Shown: in pieces, positions 23,031 through 33,939 of the stretch
How positions within the stretch are numbered: the first letter of the stretch is position 1
Layout: every line of letters begins with the position of its first letter
Source: Phoronis australis
Lineage: Eukaryota > Phoronida > Phoronidae
Direction of reading: 5' to 3'
Assembly: GCA_002633005.1 (NCBI GenBank)
Contig: NMRA01000031.1
Span: 1,504,858-1,568,857, forward strand
DNA: 64,000 nucleotides
Notes under the pieces: model-generated
Databases searched by the model: none
Told to the model about the DNA's origin: nothing
The model's input: the letters and a program-made list of their open reading frames with translations, nothing else
Program-made: the position numbers and the translations under genes

Positions 23031-23383
23031 GTTCCGGAAGTGCTGGAAGCCCATTGCTTTTCTTCATAATCGGATCCATTTTGTTTTTGATTAAAGGTTC
23101 AAATGCTTCTGGAGGCTACAATTGTTTACGTAAAAGGCTAAGAATCGGCACAGTAAGTGGACCGGAAGTGTGCTACAAGTATACCGGAAGTTGTTAACTT
23201 CCGGTTAAAGATGGCGCAAATATCGGCGATCGTGCATACGCACCTCGATTTTGGCCTAAAAACGTTTTCTAGTGTAGAGGGCGCATTATAAGGCCAATTC
23301 CTTCGAATTTTTGCAGGTGTTAGTTTCTTGTAACATGCTATTGTACAGAGCCATTAAACCGGAAGTTGCTATCAAGATGGCGG
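23031..23383. promoter_or_regulatory. Cluster of ETS and YY1-like motifs
   Basis: CCGGAAGT-type ETS motifs occur near 23033, 23162 and 23183 and, in the opposite direction, at about 23199 (aacttccgg). Another lies at 23359. YY1-like aagatggcg words are at about 23208 and 23374. ETS plus YY1 clusters are typical of broadly active CpG-type animal promoters. No first exon is obvious on either side, so it may be a promoter, an enhancer or a relic inside a repeat. Confidence 0.4.
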
Positions 23384-23605
23384 ATATGGCGCATGTTGAC
23401 TTATTTTCAGTCGTGCTGGAGTGCGATTTTAAACGGGATGAGAGAAAGACATGATTTTTTGCATGTGGATTCTTTGAAGTATAGCCTTTCTAATGACTTA
23501 TAATTTTTTTTCTCAGGCTTACCGTTTTTGAGTTATTCGACTTTGAAATTCATAAAAAACGCAAAATTTCATTTTTTTTCGAAAAAATTAAGGAAGTAAG
23601 CGATA

Positions 23606-23731
23606 CAGGGGTGTCAAGGGAATCCGGCGCCCCCTTCTTTTCCCTTGATTTGAGTGATATCAAATTCAGACCCCACTTTTTAAAAAAATCCTAGATCTGA
23701 CCCCCGTTTAAAAATCATGGAACCGCCCCTG
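23606..23731. mobile_element. Short MITE-like remnant related to 7544-7692
   Basis: It starts caggggtgtcaaggg and ends aaccgcccctg. The ends are imperfectly complementary, and the core cccttgatttgagtgatatc is shared with the copy at 7544. Confidence 0.55.
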
Positions 23732-24578
23732 CAGTGCTGCCGAATCCAAGAGCGGCCGGAGTTCAGTCGCGACACGTACATATGTACGTAACCTTTTCGT
23801 AAAAAGCGCTTAAAGCACAACAAGAAGCCTAAATGGTAACAGTGGAACATCTTGTCGTATTAATTTTGCACAAATTCACGTAACTAGCGCGTAAAATTTG
23901 CCTACAATTCTGCATTTCGATAATACGTCTGGCCTGGTAGTGCCAGTTTTAATTTGCAAACTATTCATGGGGCGAGTACCGACGTGGGGTTAAAGGCACA
24001 CGATTTAGATTGATGAGATTCTGTTCTTTCAACTGAATTTTGCCCTCAGACTAAAATGATACTCTAATTAGGTCCTTTACACTAATGAAATTGGTCTCGC
24101 AATATTGTTTACTGTGATAGAACTCCATTTTCATTACCACTTTTAAGTCTGTGACTGAAAAGTCACAAACAATGCATTTCGTAAAGTTAGGGCAATCTTC
24201 GATAAACTCTGAAATATTTTACGTGTCGCTGATGGGCTCGATCTTAGTTGGTGACGGAAATAGAATGATGTTACGATTACGTGTTTAATTACTTTTAGTT
24301 CATGGTAATGTGAGACCCAATGTTGTTTGTTGTTTTTAAGCTAGCTAAACAAGGCGAAATGCAGCTTGGACTGCAATCATTTTAAAGGATACATGTACAC
24401 GTGTGCAAGAGTTGGTATATTGTTGTATGATCTAGTTACGCATCCTCCCCATGTGAGCATGAATTAGCGGTATACTGTATTACCAGCCACGTGGTGGTGA
24501 AGATTAAATTATCTGTTGCAACAGCGAAAGCTGGTGAAACTCCTGTCACTTGAGACCGAACATTTATTTATTTTCTAG

Positions 24579-24669
24579 AGATCTTAAGGGCCAAAATCCT
24601 TCACGGTGGTTTTCGAAATCTTTGACCAAGTCCAGCACGTCGGGTACACTTGGCAGTCACCAGTTAAAG
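24579..24669 (+). CDS. Candidate internal exon, unknown product
   Basis: The acceptor tttattttctag is followed by a 91-bp open frame (one-base lead, 30 codons, DLKGQNPSRWFSKSLTK...) and the donor GTAGGA. The exit phase 0 matches the entry of the candidate exon at 25519. The Ser/Thr-rich peptide matches nothing I know. A real gene is possible but not established. Confidence 0.28.
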
Positions 24670-25089
24670 GTAGGATTAGCCATTGTGAATATCATTTACT
24701 GTATTTAATGCAAATCATAAGCATAAACCGCAAATACAATGGAATTAGTTAACAGTTGAATGGAGTGGGCACAAATTCACCGTCATTAATTACACTATAG
24801 TAACCTAATTAGACAACAAAAATATATCGTAACCGGCAATATGTTCACGCTACGTGGCTTCTCCCACGGCATTCGAAAGTGTGCTGCATTCTTTGAAGAC
24901 TACGGCTTGAGCTTTCCTGCCAACTGTTGTTTAGTCCACCAGATTTTAGGCGACGTTTACTCCAATAGCTAGTGAGAAAAGAAACTTAAACTGATTTAGG
25001 TGAAAAGTAAATGTTAAGTCCTAGATGGAAGAGGCTATGTCCTACGAGTGTCTGCTCTTAGAGGCACACCCAGTGGTCTAAGAGACCTG

Positions 25090-25430
25090 CAAATACAACT
25101 TCAGTTTAGGGTCCGTTTCATTAAAAGTAACTTTTAAGACTTAAAGTGGCCTAGAAATTGAAAAACAGACTACAATTTGCATTGTTCAAGGTGGTTCCCT
25201 GTCACTAAAACAGAAATCGGGTGTTTTTGCGGTTAATACGTCAATATTTGGAATTTCTGTTGATGTCAAAGCAATTTTCATTCAGTTTCAAATTTAAAAA
25301 CAAAGCATGTGTCAGCTGCTCGTCATTTCGTCGATTTTTCTATCACACGATAAAGCATCTCTCCTTATTTAATTTGGCATAACATTTCCCTAAATGGAAA
25401 GGGTGACCTTTGAACTTTCATGTAAACAAA
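25090..25430 (+). repeat. Dispersed repeat, copy 1 (second copy at 54235-54560)
   Basis: A diverged direct copy of about 330 bp shares, in order, atttgcat...gttc, cactaaaacagaa, gatgtcaaagca and gtgacctttgaac-like words with 54235-54560. It ends in a degraded DR1-like tgacctttgaac. No coding frame spans it. Confidence 0.55.
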
Positions 25431-25518
25431 ATACGCCCAACTACACTTCTGAAATGCTCCCAGCTACTACGCTATGGTCAACATCATCACTATCCTTACC
25501 TTATTGTTCATGTCGCAG

Positions 25519-25733
25519 GTTTGTAATCGCAATCGCAATGGCGAGCAGACGCTTGAGAACCAGATTGCAAAGACCGGTCACACAGGTCTAAGATCAGCTT
25601 TTGCTATTTCAGTTGACCGAAGTGGCCAGCCAACAGGTGGACCAACACGACAAACCATTGATGGTGTTGATTGTATCGACTCCACTAACATTTTGCGTCT
25701 TTCTGTTCTTTCACATTATCCTTCCACATTCAA
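25519..25733 (+). CDS. Candidate internal exon, unknown product
   Basis: It follows the acceptor catgtcgcag and reads 71 codons, including NGEQTLENQIAKTGHTGLRS and TIDGVDCIDSTNIL, to the donor CAA before GTAAGT. The phases fit an exon at 24579 upstream. An alternative reading starts at the ATG at 25474, which would add a hydrophobic signal-like start (MVNIITILTLLFM). I cannot tell which is right. The only in-phase continuation at 26177 runs antisense to a decayed THAP domain, which weakens the model. Confidence 0.3.
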
Positions 25734-26179
25734 GTAAGTAGGGTGCGCACAGGACAGGATGAAGCGCCACCACTGACCTTTTTGCGGATAGCGAAAACGA
25801 GGCGAGCGCATCCCAATAGGAGCGCTCTAATCCAGAATAAAATTAAGTGTCACTCAAGCGACCGTCTTCTCGGAAAGCTGTCAGATGAGTTGAGATATAT
25901 GCTACTTGTTTATTCATTATGTATGATGAACTGAACCTCACGTTGGTGAGATACTATTAAAATGAAATGGCCTCTACAGAGCATAAAATTCACGTCAGCT
26001 GGCGGTGCTGATTAGAACGATCGCTATCCAAAAATTCTGTATAGATGGCGTTTTCGTTGTCCGTAAAAGGTCAAAAGGGCCGTCCGGGGTTACACGGCTA
26101 TGGCACTCTCCTTTGTCCCGGACATACGAAAGCGCGTGACCTCGGTTTGAAAATTAGGCACATTTTCGCAGATCAGGTT

Positions 26180-26452
26180 GGAGACCGGCGAGTTGCATAG
26201 CCGTGGAATTATTCCTAATTTCAACCGTCCATTAAGTACCAAATCTGATCGGGTATCTTCAAGAACGGGAATTCTGTTCGATTCAAAGTTAACCCGACGA
26301 CTCAGTTTTACCCACTCGCTTCGCATAATCTTATCTCTCAGTGATGTTGGGAAGACAAAAAATTTCACTTCACCCATCCACATGAATTTGTCAGTTTATC
26401 AAACAATATCACGTCGGAGTTGCAGCCCGCAGCACAGCAGTAATACTTTTGT
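26180..26452 (-). pseudogene. Frameshifted THAP-domain fossil
   Basis: On the minus strand, starting near 26452, one frame reads KYYCCAAGCNSDVILFDKL, the cysteine-bearing start of a THAP domain. After a frame change the neighbouring frame reads VKFFVFPTSLRDKIMRSEW and then VKLSRRVNF, the F-x-FP and W-x-x-x-x-x-R part of the same domain. This order and spacing fit the family well. The later C-x2-H ligands are not found. At least one frameshift makes it a pseudogene, probably from another P-element-like insertion. The open plus-strand frame over it (26178-26552) is antisense noise. Confidence 0.6.
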
Positions 26453-26652
26453 TGGCATTGGAAGGATGAATAGAGAAATGCAAAGAATCAGACAACAACG
26501 AAGAACATGTGGATCTCCAATGGCACAAAAACGAGGCAGGAAATGTGCCTGATTCATGCTTATAGCATTGTGGGTAAGTACAGCGAGATCCGAGTGTCGC
26601 GCTGTATAATCCCGGACGGCACTTAGCAATCTTTACTGATGTGTTTTTGTGA

Positions 26653-27830
26653 AATCAAATTTGTTGAAAGGATCAAAAACATTTTACAATTCTACTGATG
26701 TGAAAATAAAGCAACAGGTCATACTTGTTTTGACCGACCACATGAGCACTTTAAATTCACCACAGAATTGACCTATCGCCAGGATTATGACGGACGGCTT
26801 TATTGACCAATCAGAACGCAGCATTCTTGGCACACCTTCGTCTGCGTTTCCAAGCCGCCATTTTACCCGACAAACCACACGGTAGTCGGGAGTCGGGTAA
26901 AACTTACTTTAGTCTATAGCTCAAGCAATTGTCCGCTAAGAATGGGGAAACGGTGTTGATATGGCGTGTGTACCCCCGACAGCCGTTATGCTGCTCCAGA
27001 ATAATATCCCGTCATTTTTTGGCATGTTCTAAGCCGAAAACTGATGTTGAAAAGCGTAAACTATGGACCAAACTGTACGGCCACACGAGCAGCTGAACTT
27101 AGCGATGATGCTTGATAACTCGAAGGCTATAATAAACACAAATATATTAGTTCCAAGATACGTACTTTTCAGCTTGGTGGCTATGGTGCAGGGCTATCTC
27201 AGATTTTAACTCCCGAGTTTCCTACGTCTGGCCGCCTTTGTCTCGGCACCTGTTGGATCTCAGCACTCTAGCGGTAGTCCTCGGAAATTGTTGTTTTCAA
27301 GGACATTTTCATTTTATTTTATTTTTTTATTTATTTCAACCTGATGGACATTATTTTGTTTCGTATCAGAGGTGCATTTTTGTTATTTCGTAAACCGTGG
27401 GCTGGCGTTCAACTGAACTTCTCTCCCGGTCAAAATTCAGAGATCGGCACAGGGCACTGGATTACTGCCGGAACTCAAAGCCTTGGTTGAGCTGTTGTGA
27501 CTAAAAATAAACTGTTAAATTATTTTTTGACGTGTACCTGTAGCATACACTACAGTATGTCTGTAGAGTTAGAGGGAGCTCATTTTGAAGTTGTTCAAAC
27601 ATGATATTTAGATTTATGAAGCTTTAAAACAGAATTTGAGTTATTTTTGTAAATACCCTATTTTTGCAATTACCACAAAAGACTTGTAATCTTTTGTAAC
27701 CATACCACGACTTAGTGATCATGCTACCTTCAAAATTAAATGAAAGCTACCTTTATGGAATGAAACTACAAAAAATGCCAAGTTCATAAGAAGGTAGGCC
27801 TAATTTAAATGTCTTTGGTGCAAACGGACA
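26653..27830. other. No supported feature
   Basis: Unique-looking sequence with a T-rich run near 27315-27340. Nothing further is seen. Confidence 0.45.
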
Positions 27831-27832
27831 AC

Positions 27833-28185
27833 TCTATAAGCGGATTTAGGGGGGGGGGGCAGGGCCCCCGCGCCCCCCCATTTCCCCTGGCTGCCGCAAG
27901 CAAAATGAAACAGCAAGAGCGTGAAGCGTGAGGAAATTTTGAGTTCAGTAACTAGGACCGTTAGCGGAAGAGGGGGGGGGGGCTCAGACCCTGGCAGATT
28001 GCGGCGGTATCGGGTTTCTGTTTTTTTTAGTCCACCAATAGATTTTTTGAACAGAAGGTCCATCGGTCTACATCCCTGGCTCCTGCAACTTTCGGGCCGC
28101 CTGAGCACATACAATCGCACTTTGCCCAATTCCACGAGGCAACATATGTTGGGCCCCCGTTTGGTATCCTAGATCCGCCACTGAA
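27833..28185. mobile_element. G/C-homopolymer-rich element with GGCGGATC-type ends
   Basis: It begins aagcggatttagggggg and ends cctagatccgccactg, which are imperfect complements. It contains runs of 10 or more G at 27850 and 27973 and of C at 27882. The ends match the family seen at 42502 and 46312. Confidence 0.5.
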
Positions 28186-28714
28186 TTCCAGACATTAATT
28201 TGACTACGACACAGCCCTACACCTACCGGAGCTAACTGTTTGCTTAGGACGAGACGAGTGTGTACCTGAGCTATGAACCTGAATTTTTTGTTCAAAATAT
28301 TTCGTTACAAGATTAGAAAAGCGTAAACAGTGCTATCGAGTCGACCTAGTCAGAGACTAGGGTGCATGTGTTGTCTGCAGTCTATGACCTACTTTACTCC
28401 AGGAGTCCCACTAGTTGTGACCTACTTTTCATTTGGCGAAATGTAACAGACGACAGAATAAAAATATCGGTGAATCGTCACTGATTTTATTCGAAAGATC
28501 ATGAAATCTGTGGAATCGTACAGATAATTCGACTTTAAGGTACATACCCAGCTTTTCATGAACATATCGTATCAGTGGCCTTGTCATTTGTGAAGGTAGC
28601 CCCGAGGCCAAGGGGTTCTTCGGATTTTCGCTAGCTCCTCGAGCACTTATTTTTTCATCGTCACCTTTACAAATTCCCATACCATGAACGTACGATTCTC
28701 TGTTGAAAAGCATC

Positions 28715-28880
28715 GCCTCTTGTCTCTGTCAAAGCGTTTTCAAATAGTGCAAAAACACTCATCAATACCACCAGGAACGTCGTTTAGCGACAGAGTATTT
28801 GCCTCTGACATCTCGTTAGAGTGTCGGGTATCACGTGACTTTTTGCATAGGGGCGGAGCTTGCGATAGGTCAATTACTCG
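28715..28880 (+). repeat. Dispersed repeat, copy 1 (second copy at 43250-43415)
   Basis: About 165 bp, including gtgcaaaaacactcatc, ccaggaacgtcgtttagcga and ggggcggagcttgcgat, is shared with 43250-43415 in the same orientation. Confidence 0.8.
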
Positions 28881-28899
28881 CATACTGGATGTCATTTTC

Positions 28900-30110
28900 T
28901 GTGCACTGCAGTGGCGTCGGGAATAATGTTTTTTTTTTCATTCTGGTTCAGGAGATGCCTGACGAAGTCGACCATAGGAAGAGTACTGGAGGGGTTCTTC
29001 CCTAGGGAGCACTGGAGGGCCTCGCCTAGAACATTTGGGAAGTCACGTTTCATTAGATGCAATATAGAGGCCTTGAAACGCCTTTTTGGTGTACTTGAAG
29101 GAAAATATTGGTCCGGAAGCTGGACCGGTTCCCGTTCCCATGCTTTGATATCCCTTCTACGTGATTGAAACCACCACGTCTAACGTGGTACAGAAATCAG
29201 TGATGCCAAGTTAACTGAAAACCAGCGACTAGGTCATTCTGTATGAAGCTTCGATAAGTTAATCATACTAGACCCACATGCATGTTTCACTGGTCTATTG
29301 TGTGTTTCATTTGGTGTATTCACACGCATTGGGGCGGAGGGCGACTTTCACAGGAATCAATCTGGCATCATTCCCAGTAAAAGGAGACAAGAGTGAAATA
29401 TTTCCGTGAGTTTCAAAAATGTACCATTGAGCTTGCGCACACAAAGCCATATGTTATCGTGGGTGCACCGCTTCGTGCAACAGTGGACTTGTTTCCCAGG
29501 TGCCATTTTGATAATCCAGTCAAACATGATCTGCATTAATAGCCTTCTTCAGTTACACATTTTAAACACTTCCCTGTTCCAATCGGTGACCTTCAACCTC
29601 AGAACTCTTAGGCTCCACTAATCAGTATCAAGCCCAGGGCTGATCTACTAAAATAGGCTTCAGTAAGCGTGATCTTGAGCAGTTGAATTGAAACATAATT
29701 TGCAAAGGATTTCAACCAACAATTTTGAGAAAATAAAATAATTGTCGCGATCAGTTTAGTCACTTGACTTGCCTACTCCATCAGTATCAGACAAGGGGTG
29801 CGATTACCCGACTAGCATGACAAGGTAAACCTGTCATATGCCGTTTATGTTTAAAATTAAAAACCTGTGAACAGAGCTACAACTCTGAGTCCATTACTTT
29901 AAATGTTTATTAAAATTGCAGTGCTCAGGTAGTGAACATGCCCTTTAAAGAGATTCATTCTGCAGGTCGATTGGTTTTATCCATATTATTTGAGGCAAAG
30001 CTTCTGTCATGATTGTGAACCACTGACGTGAATAATTAGCCTATAGATCATGCTGGAAACTTTCCAATGAACAGGTCGAGGTCAGAGTTTTTGTAGACAA
30101 AATCTCTATT
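28900..30110. other. No supported feature
   Basis: Short open frames only. No splice-supported exon and no repeat was recognised. Confidence 0.45.
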
Positions 30111-30114
30111 ACTT

Positions 30115-31568
30115 GACCAATAGCGGATTTGAAGCGACGCCATATTAAAATTAGGTTAAAATGGTGCATTGTGGGTGCTGTGGTCAGGATTCCGAAAGCG
30201 GTCATATTAACAAGCATAATACGCGGTATGAGCGCGAAGAAAACTTACGGCGGATACACTTGTGTTCCTGGCTGCTTCAAAAACAACAAGAGAGATAAAA
30301 AAATCTGAGTTTTTATGTGTTCCCTGCAAACCAAGAACTTCGTGAAAAATGGATAAACAACATTAGGAGAGCTGGGAGTAAGGGGAGATTTAGCGCATTG
30401 AAACCAACGCGGGGCCATCTAGTAGGCAACACATAGCCCCTCGGTTGGCCATATAGGGGCTACAATACTTCCATTCGCTTTCTGTTCTCATTTCGTTACT
30501 TCACTGTATTTTAAACGGTCCGTGACCGGATTTGGGATACCGATTTCGAGTTTTCACCTCGTCAAAAATACAATCTACACTTAAAACTATCATTTAAAAA
30601 ACGCTTACTTTCATCATTGGTCCTTTCTACTTCTATACGTCTTTGATGAAGCTTAGTTGTGAGAATTAAGTTGACTTTGGCGAAGAATTACAACTCCACT
30701 TGTTTGGTTGCCCTTAATTTTATCACCCCGTGAGCGATAACCGCAAAGCATGTCAACTGAATCACGTGAGTTAGGCAAAGATTAGCGCGAGACTAGCGCG
30801 CGACACTTGTAAAATAGCATGAGAAGGTATCGGGTGAAACTTGTTAGATGTGTGTCCCTTGGACTTTTTATTCGTCAACATGCGTAATTTCACGTAACTT
30901 CCTCAAAACGGCACCCGGTAACTGAGAGAAACTCGAGCAAACCGCGACATATTTTCATCGATTTGTTCAAGTTTTGCTGACTAAATTGTATTCAGAGTCG
31001 TGGTGTGTGTTAATTATAACTCCGTGTTCCTATATGTATGGTTCATTTGATTTTATTTGCTGTATTTTGAAATGGGTAACTTTTTGCGGCATCCAGTGCG
31101 ATGTAATTGCGTAGGGGCCATCGTGTGTGCAGCGAACATTTCATGGTGGAAAAAAGACGTATGAGTTCAACATTTCGACGGAGTTTCCTCTAAAAATTAG
31201 CGTCTCTAGCATATCCACGGCGAAAGCTACAAAAGTTATGCAACCCAAGAACTCTCAACTTGTCTGAAACCGGAGGAGATTTCGAAATCAACGCCGATAG
31301 CCCCAATACTGAACGTGACGACAGTCGTGCCCTCGGTCACACGGTCACTGATCATAGCTACGCTGTGTTTACAGAAAAGAGAGGACTTGCTTGGTATTAT
31401 AAAGCAAAAAAATGAAACATGGTTTTTAGTTTGCAAATCACTCCAAATGCACACACTATCCAGCCTGCTCAAGACATGCCTGACCACAAGCTATCCCATT
31501 AGCCTTCGGGCAGGAAGTAACTCGGACATGCGCAATGTGTAGTTCGTTTCCGCTGCAAATCCGCTATT
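30115..31568 (+). mobile_element. THAP-bearing element with terminal inverted repeats, copy 2
   Basis: This is the inverted counterpart of 4021-5545. It begins with aatagcggatttgaagcg and ends with cgctgcaaatccgctatt. Colinear alignment covers the whole length, with small insertions and deletions. The THAP fragment is near the left end. Both copies lack a transposase catalytic part, so a full-length relative elsewhere in the genome would have to supply it. Confidence 0.75.
30228..30435 (+). pseudogene. Broken THAP-domain fragment (copy 2)
   Basis: The ATG at 30228 reads MSAKKTYGGYTCVPGCFKNN and then meets a stop after a run of A at 30297-30303. In the next frame the domain continues as SFYVFPANQELREKWINNIR and ends at a TAG (30433-30435). 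The pattern C-x4-C, F-x-FP, W, R is that of a THAP DNA-binding domain. The frameshift in the A run could be a true inactivating change or a base-call error. In copy 1 the equivalent spot also carries a stop, so both copies look inactive. Confidence 0.6.
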
Positions 31569-31689
31569 TTGGAAATTCATTAACCCATAAAATCTAATTT
31601 GATATATACACTTTCAAGGTGACCATTGAGTCGGGAGGGGGGGGTTGGGGGTAGTGAATATTCTGTCTTTGAGATTGTATTTACTGGCA

Positions 31690-31745
31690 CCCTTATGTCA
31701 TTATAATAAATAAATAAATAATTATAATAATAATAACAAATTAAA
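31690..31745. repeat. (ATAA)n-like microsatellite
   Basis: A run of taaataaataaataattataataataataac. Confidence 0.75.
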
Positions 31746-32224
31746 GCGGCAAGACACATTGTAATTAAACCTTGAACTTGCATGGCATTTCATTTATGTA
31801 ACTTCACACACGTTTCAGACAAATGTAACACTCACAGTGAGTGATATCTGCCATCGGAAAGCGACAGGGCAATTTCTATTTCTTGAAGCAAGCTTACAAA
31901 AAATTTGCAAGTCTTGAAATTCCACTCTGGTTTATGTTTAAGTCTAACTTGTTAGACATTGTGTCACTCTAATGGATGTCGTTCATTCGTTTTTTCCATT
32001 TTTGTTCCTGTAAGCAACAAGTTTGGATTCCGGCGTGAGGCCAGAGAATGCGTAAAAATGACTTTTTCTCGACTCTTCTGTGCCCTGATAGCTTTCTTCA
32101 TTGCACGTGACACCTGACGATGCTTTTTCCTGGAAAAATTCCACAAAGTTCTAGTTACATCCTAAAAAATCAGTGGTCGGGAGAAATTTGTGTTACAATA
32201 GGGTCGGTCAGATGTTATCTGGTA

Positions 32225-32370
32225 TCTGTATTCTTCCGTACCTTTGTTACCCAACCGATTTCCCCCGTCCCTATCTCGATACCCCCACTCCGATGTTCCC
32301 TCGGTCCTATGTTCTCTTCCCGATGTTTCGCCGGCCCTACATTTATGTTCTCTCGTTACGACACCTCCCT
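32225..32370. repeat. Pyrimidine-rich degenerate minisatellite
   Basis: Words of the type ccgatgttccctcggtccta recur about every 20 bases. The complement of the same family lies at 32775-32965, so the two arrays could pair as arms around a spacer of about 400 bp. Confidence 0.65.
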
Positions 32371-32774
32371 ACTCTTTTATTTAAGCGTTTAAAGAGCGAT
32401 ATTCAGGTGCGCCTCAACTGCATGAACCTAAACATTCGCGACTAAACGGTAAACGAAAAAACCCTGTAAATTGCTTGATATACGCAGGATGTTTATGCTT
32501 GGAACTTACAAATGGGGCACGGTTATATAATTCATGTTAAAGGAGAATCAAAAACAACTGGGATTCATTTTTGTATTAGGGTACAAGCAATGGTCGAGTC
32601 TCAGAATGCTCTTGGAGTAAAACTTAAATTTTAGCAATGCTTATGGTTGGCCGGGGTTATCAGTCTCGCTTATTTCTGCCTTACAGTCTTCAACTTCAAT
32701 TAGTGATGCAAAAGATAATTAACGCAAAGAAATTGATCACGGAAAATACATGTATGTGTAAGGCCGGGGTAAAA

Positions 32775-32965
32775 TCGGGGCAGGGAAACACAGGAACATG
32801 GGACACCAACACGTGGGGTCGGGGGGAACATCAGAATAGGGGAAATAGGGCCGGAGAATTATAAGACCGAGGGGTTTAGGGACGATAGACCACTGGTAGG
32901 GAGAACGTATAGAGACGGGTAACGTAGGGACCGGGGAACATCGGTAAGGAGCCGTTTCAATTACA
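32775..32965. repeat. Purine-rich degenerate minisatellite, inverted to 32225-32370
   Basis: Words such as gggacc, ggggaacatc and gggccgg recur. They are the complements of the pyrimidine-rich words upstream. The array ends about 160 bp before the seven-TM exon at 33125. Confidence 0.65.
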
Positions 32966-33124
32966 AAACCGGTCCAATAGCGGTACCTTTCCCCTACAAA
33001 CTTGCACAGCTTGCAGGAAGATGAAGTCTTCGGGTTTTGCTACTAAATGCTCTGAAAAAAGGAGGGCCCAGTTTACTTCAACGTCGCTTGTTGAGCTCTG
33101 CAACATATGTGTCTTCTTTTTCAG

Positions 33125-33939
33125 AGTCTAATCTGATGACAACCTTCCAAAAACAACTGTCTGACGCCTTTTCGTTACCGACAAATACCGGAGTGGTAGC
33201 AAGCTACGTTATGTTTACGTGGGATCTGGCAATGCACACTTATATGTGTCTCAGTGTGTTCAGAAGGAACCTGGCCGGAGGCTTGGTTTATTTGATGCCG
33301 GGCTACTTGAACAAGAAATTTTGCCTGTCTTGTATCGCCTCATATCTTTTCCTGGTTATGTGGGTGCGGTTGGTGGCGGAAGCACGCTTGGCGTGGGCAT
33401 TTGTTACGGTTATCGCGATAGTGGGCACGTCATCGTGTAGCGTCATGCTGGCGCTGAAGGAATTTCAAGATAAAGAGAAAGAATGTCCAGACTTTGTCAC
33501 TGACAGGGAGAAACTAGTCTTTTTCCTAGTTGTAATTAACGGAACAGCATTTGCAGCGGCTCGGCTAGGGGGAACTTTTCTTAAAACATTTATATTGTTC
33601 CTCCTGGGCGAACTGGGCCTAGAGGATGACACTAACTTGGCCTATGCATTCTTAACTATGCTATTGTTCCTGGTGGTGAATTCTGGCCTAACTGAACTAT
33701 TACTTTTCAGGCAGAGACTAAATTTCGTCTTTTCGCATCATTTAGTATGGACGAGTTATCCTCTGAGCATTGCCATTGCTTCCTATAGCAAAAACATAAG
33801 CACATTTCAAAGGGTTTATCCATGTTTAATTACAATAACGGCCTTTCTTTTTGCCTCCATAAAGATTGGTCTAATAGCACATGCTGTCATAAACAGGAAT
33901 GATGGTATAGGGGTGATTAAAAAACGTTTTAAGAATTAA
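33125..33939 (+). CDS. Seven-transmembrane protein, last coding exon (family member 2)
   Basis: After a strong acceptor (tcttctttttcag, ending 33124) the exon opens with two bases completing a split codon, the same phase as member 1 at 6361. It encodes about 270 residues to a TAA. Seven hydrophobic segments are visible in the same order and spacing as in member 1. Shared marks include FRRN-x-x-G-x-L-x-Y-L-x-P-x-Y-L after segment 1, a V-x-x-N-G-x-A-x-A-x-R segment 4, an HH pair at segment 6 and a lysine in segment 7 (LFASIKIGLIAHAVI). The tail is short and basic. Open frame upstream of the acceptor lacks an ATG and is probably intron. First exons were not found. The family is unknown to me; G-protein-coupled receptor and rhodopsin-like folds are possibilities but no signature proves either. 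Confidence 0.75.

Noticed and set aside
24841-24972. 43-codon ATG-led frame (MFTLRGFSHGIRKCAAFFED...)
   Set aside because: It is short, unsupported by motifs, and sits between two splice-defined candidate exons where it would be intronic.
26178-26552. 124-codon plus-strand frame as an exon in phase with 25519-25733
   Set aside because: It lies antisense to a clear though frameshifted THAP domain on the minus strand, which explains its openness better.
33037-33124. N-terminal extension of seven-TM gene 2 from 33037
   Set aside because: The frame starts at TTG, not ATG, and a strong splice acceptor at 33124 matches the exon start of the paralogue at 6361.
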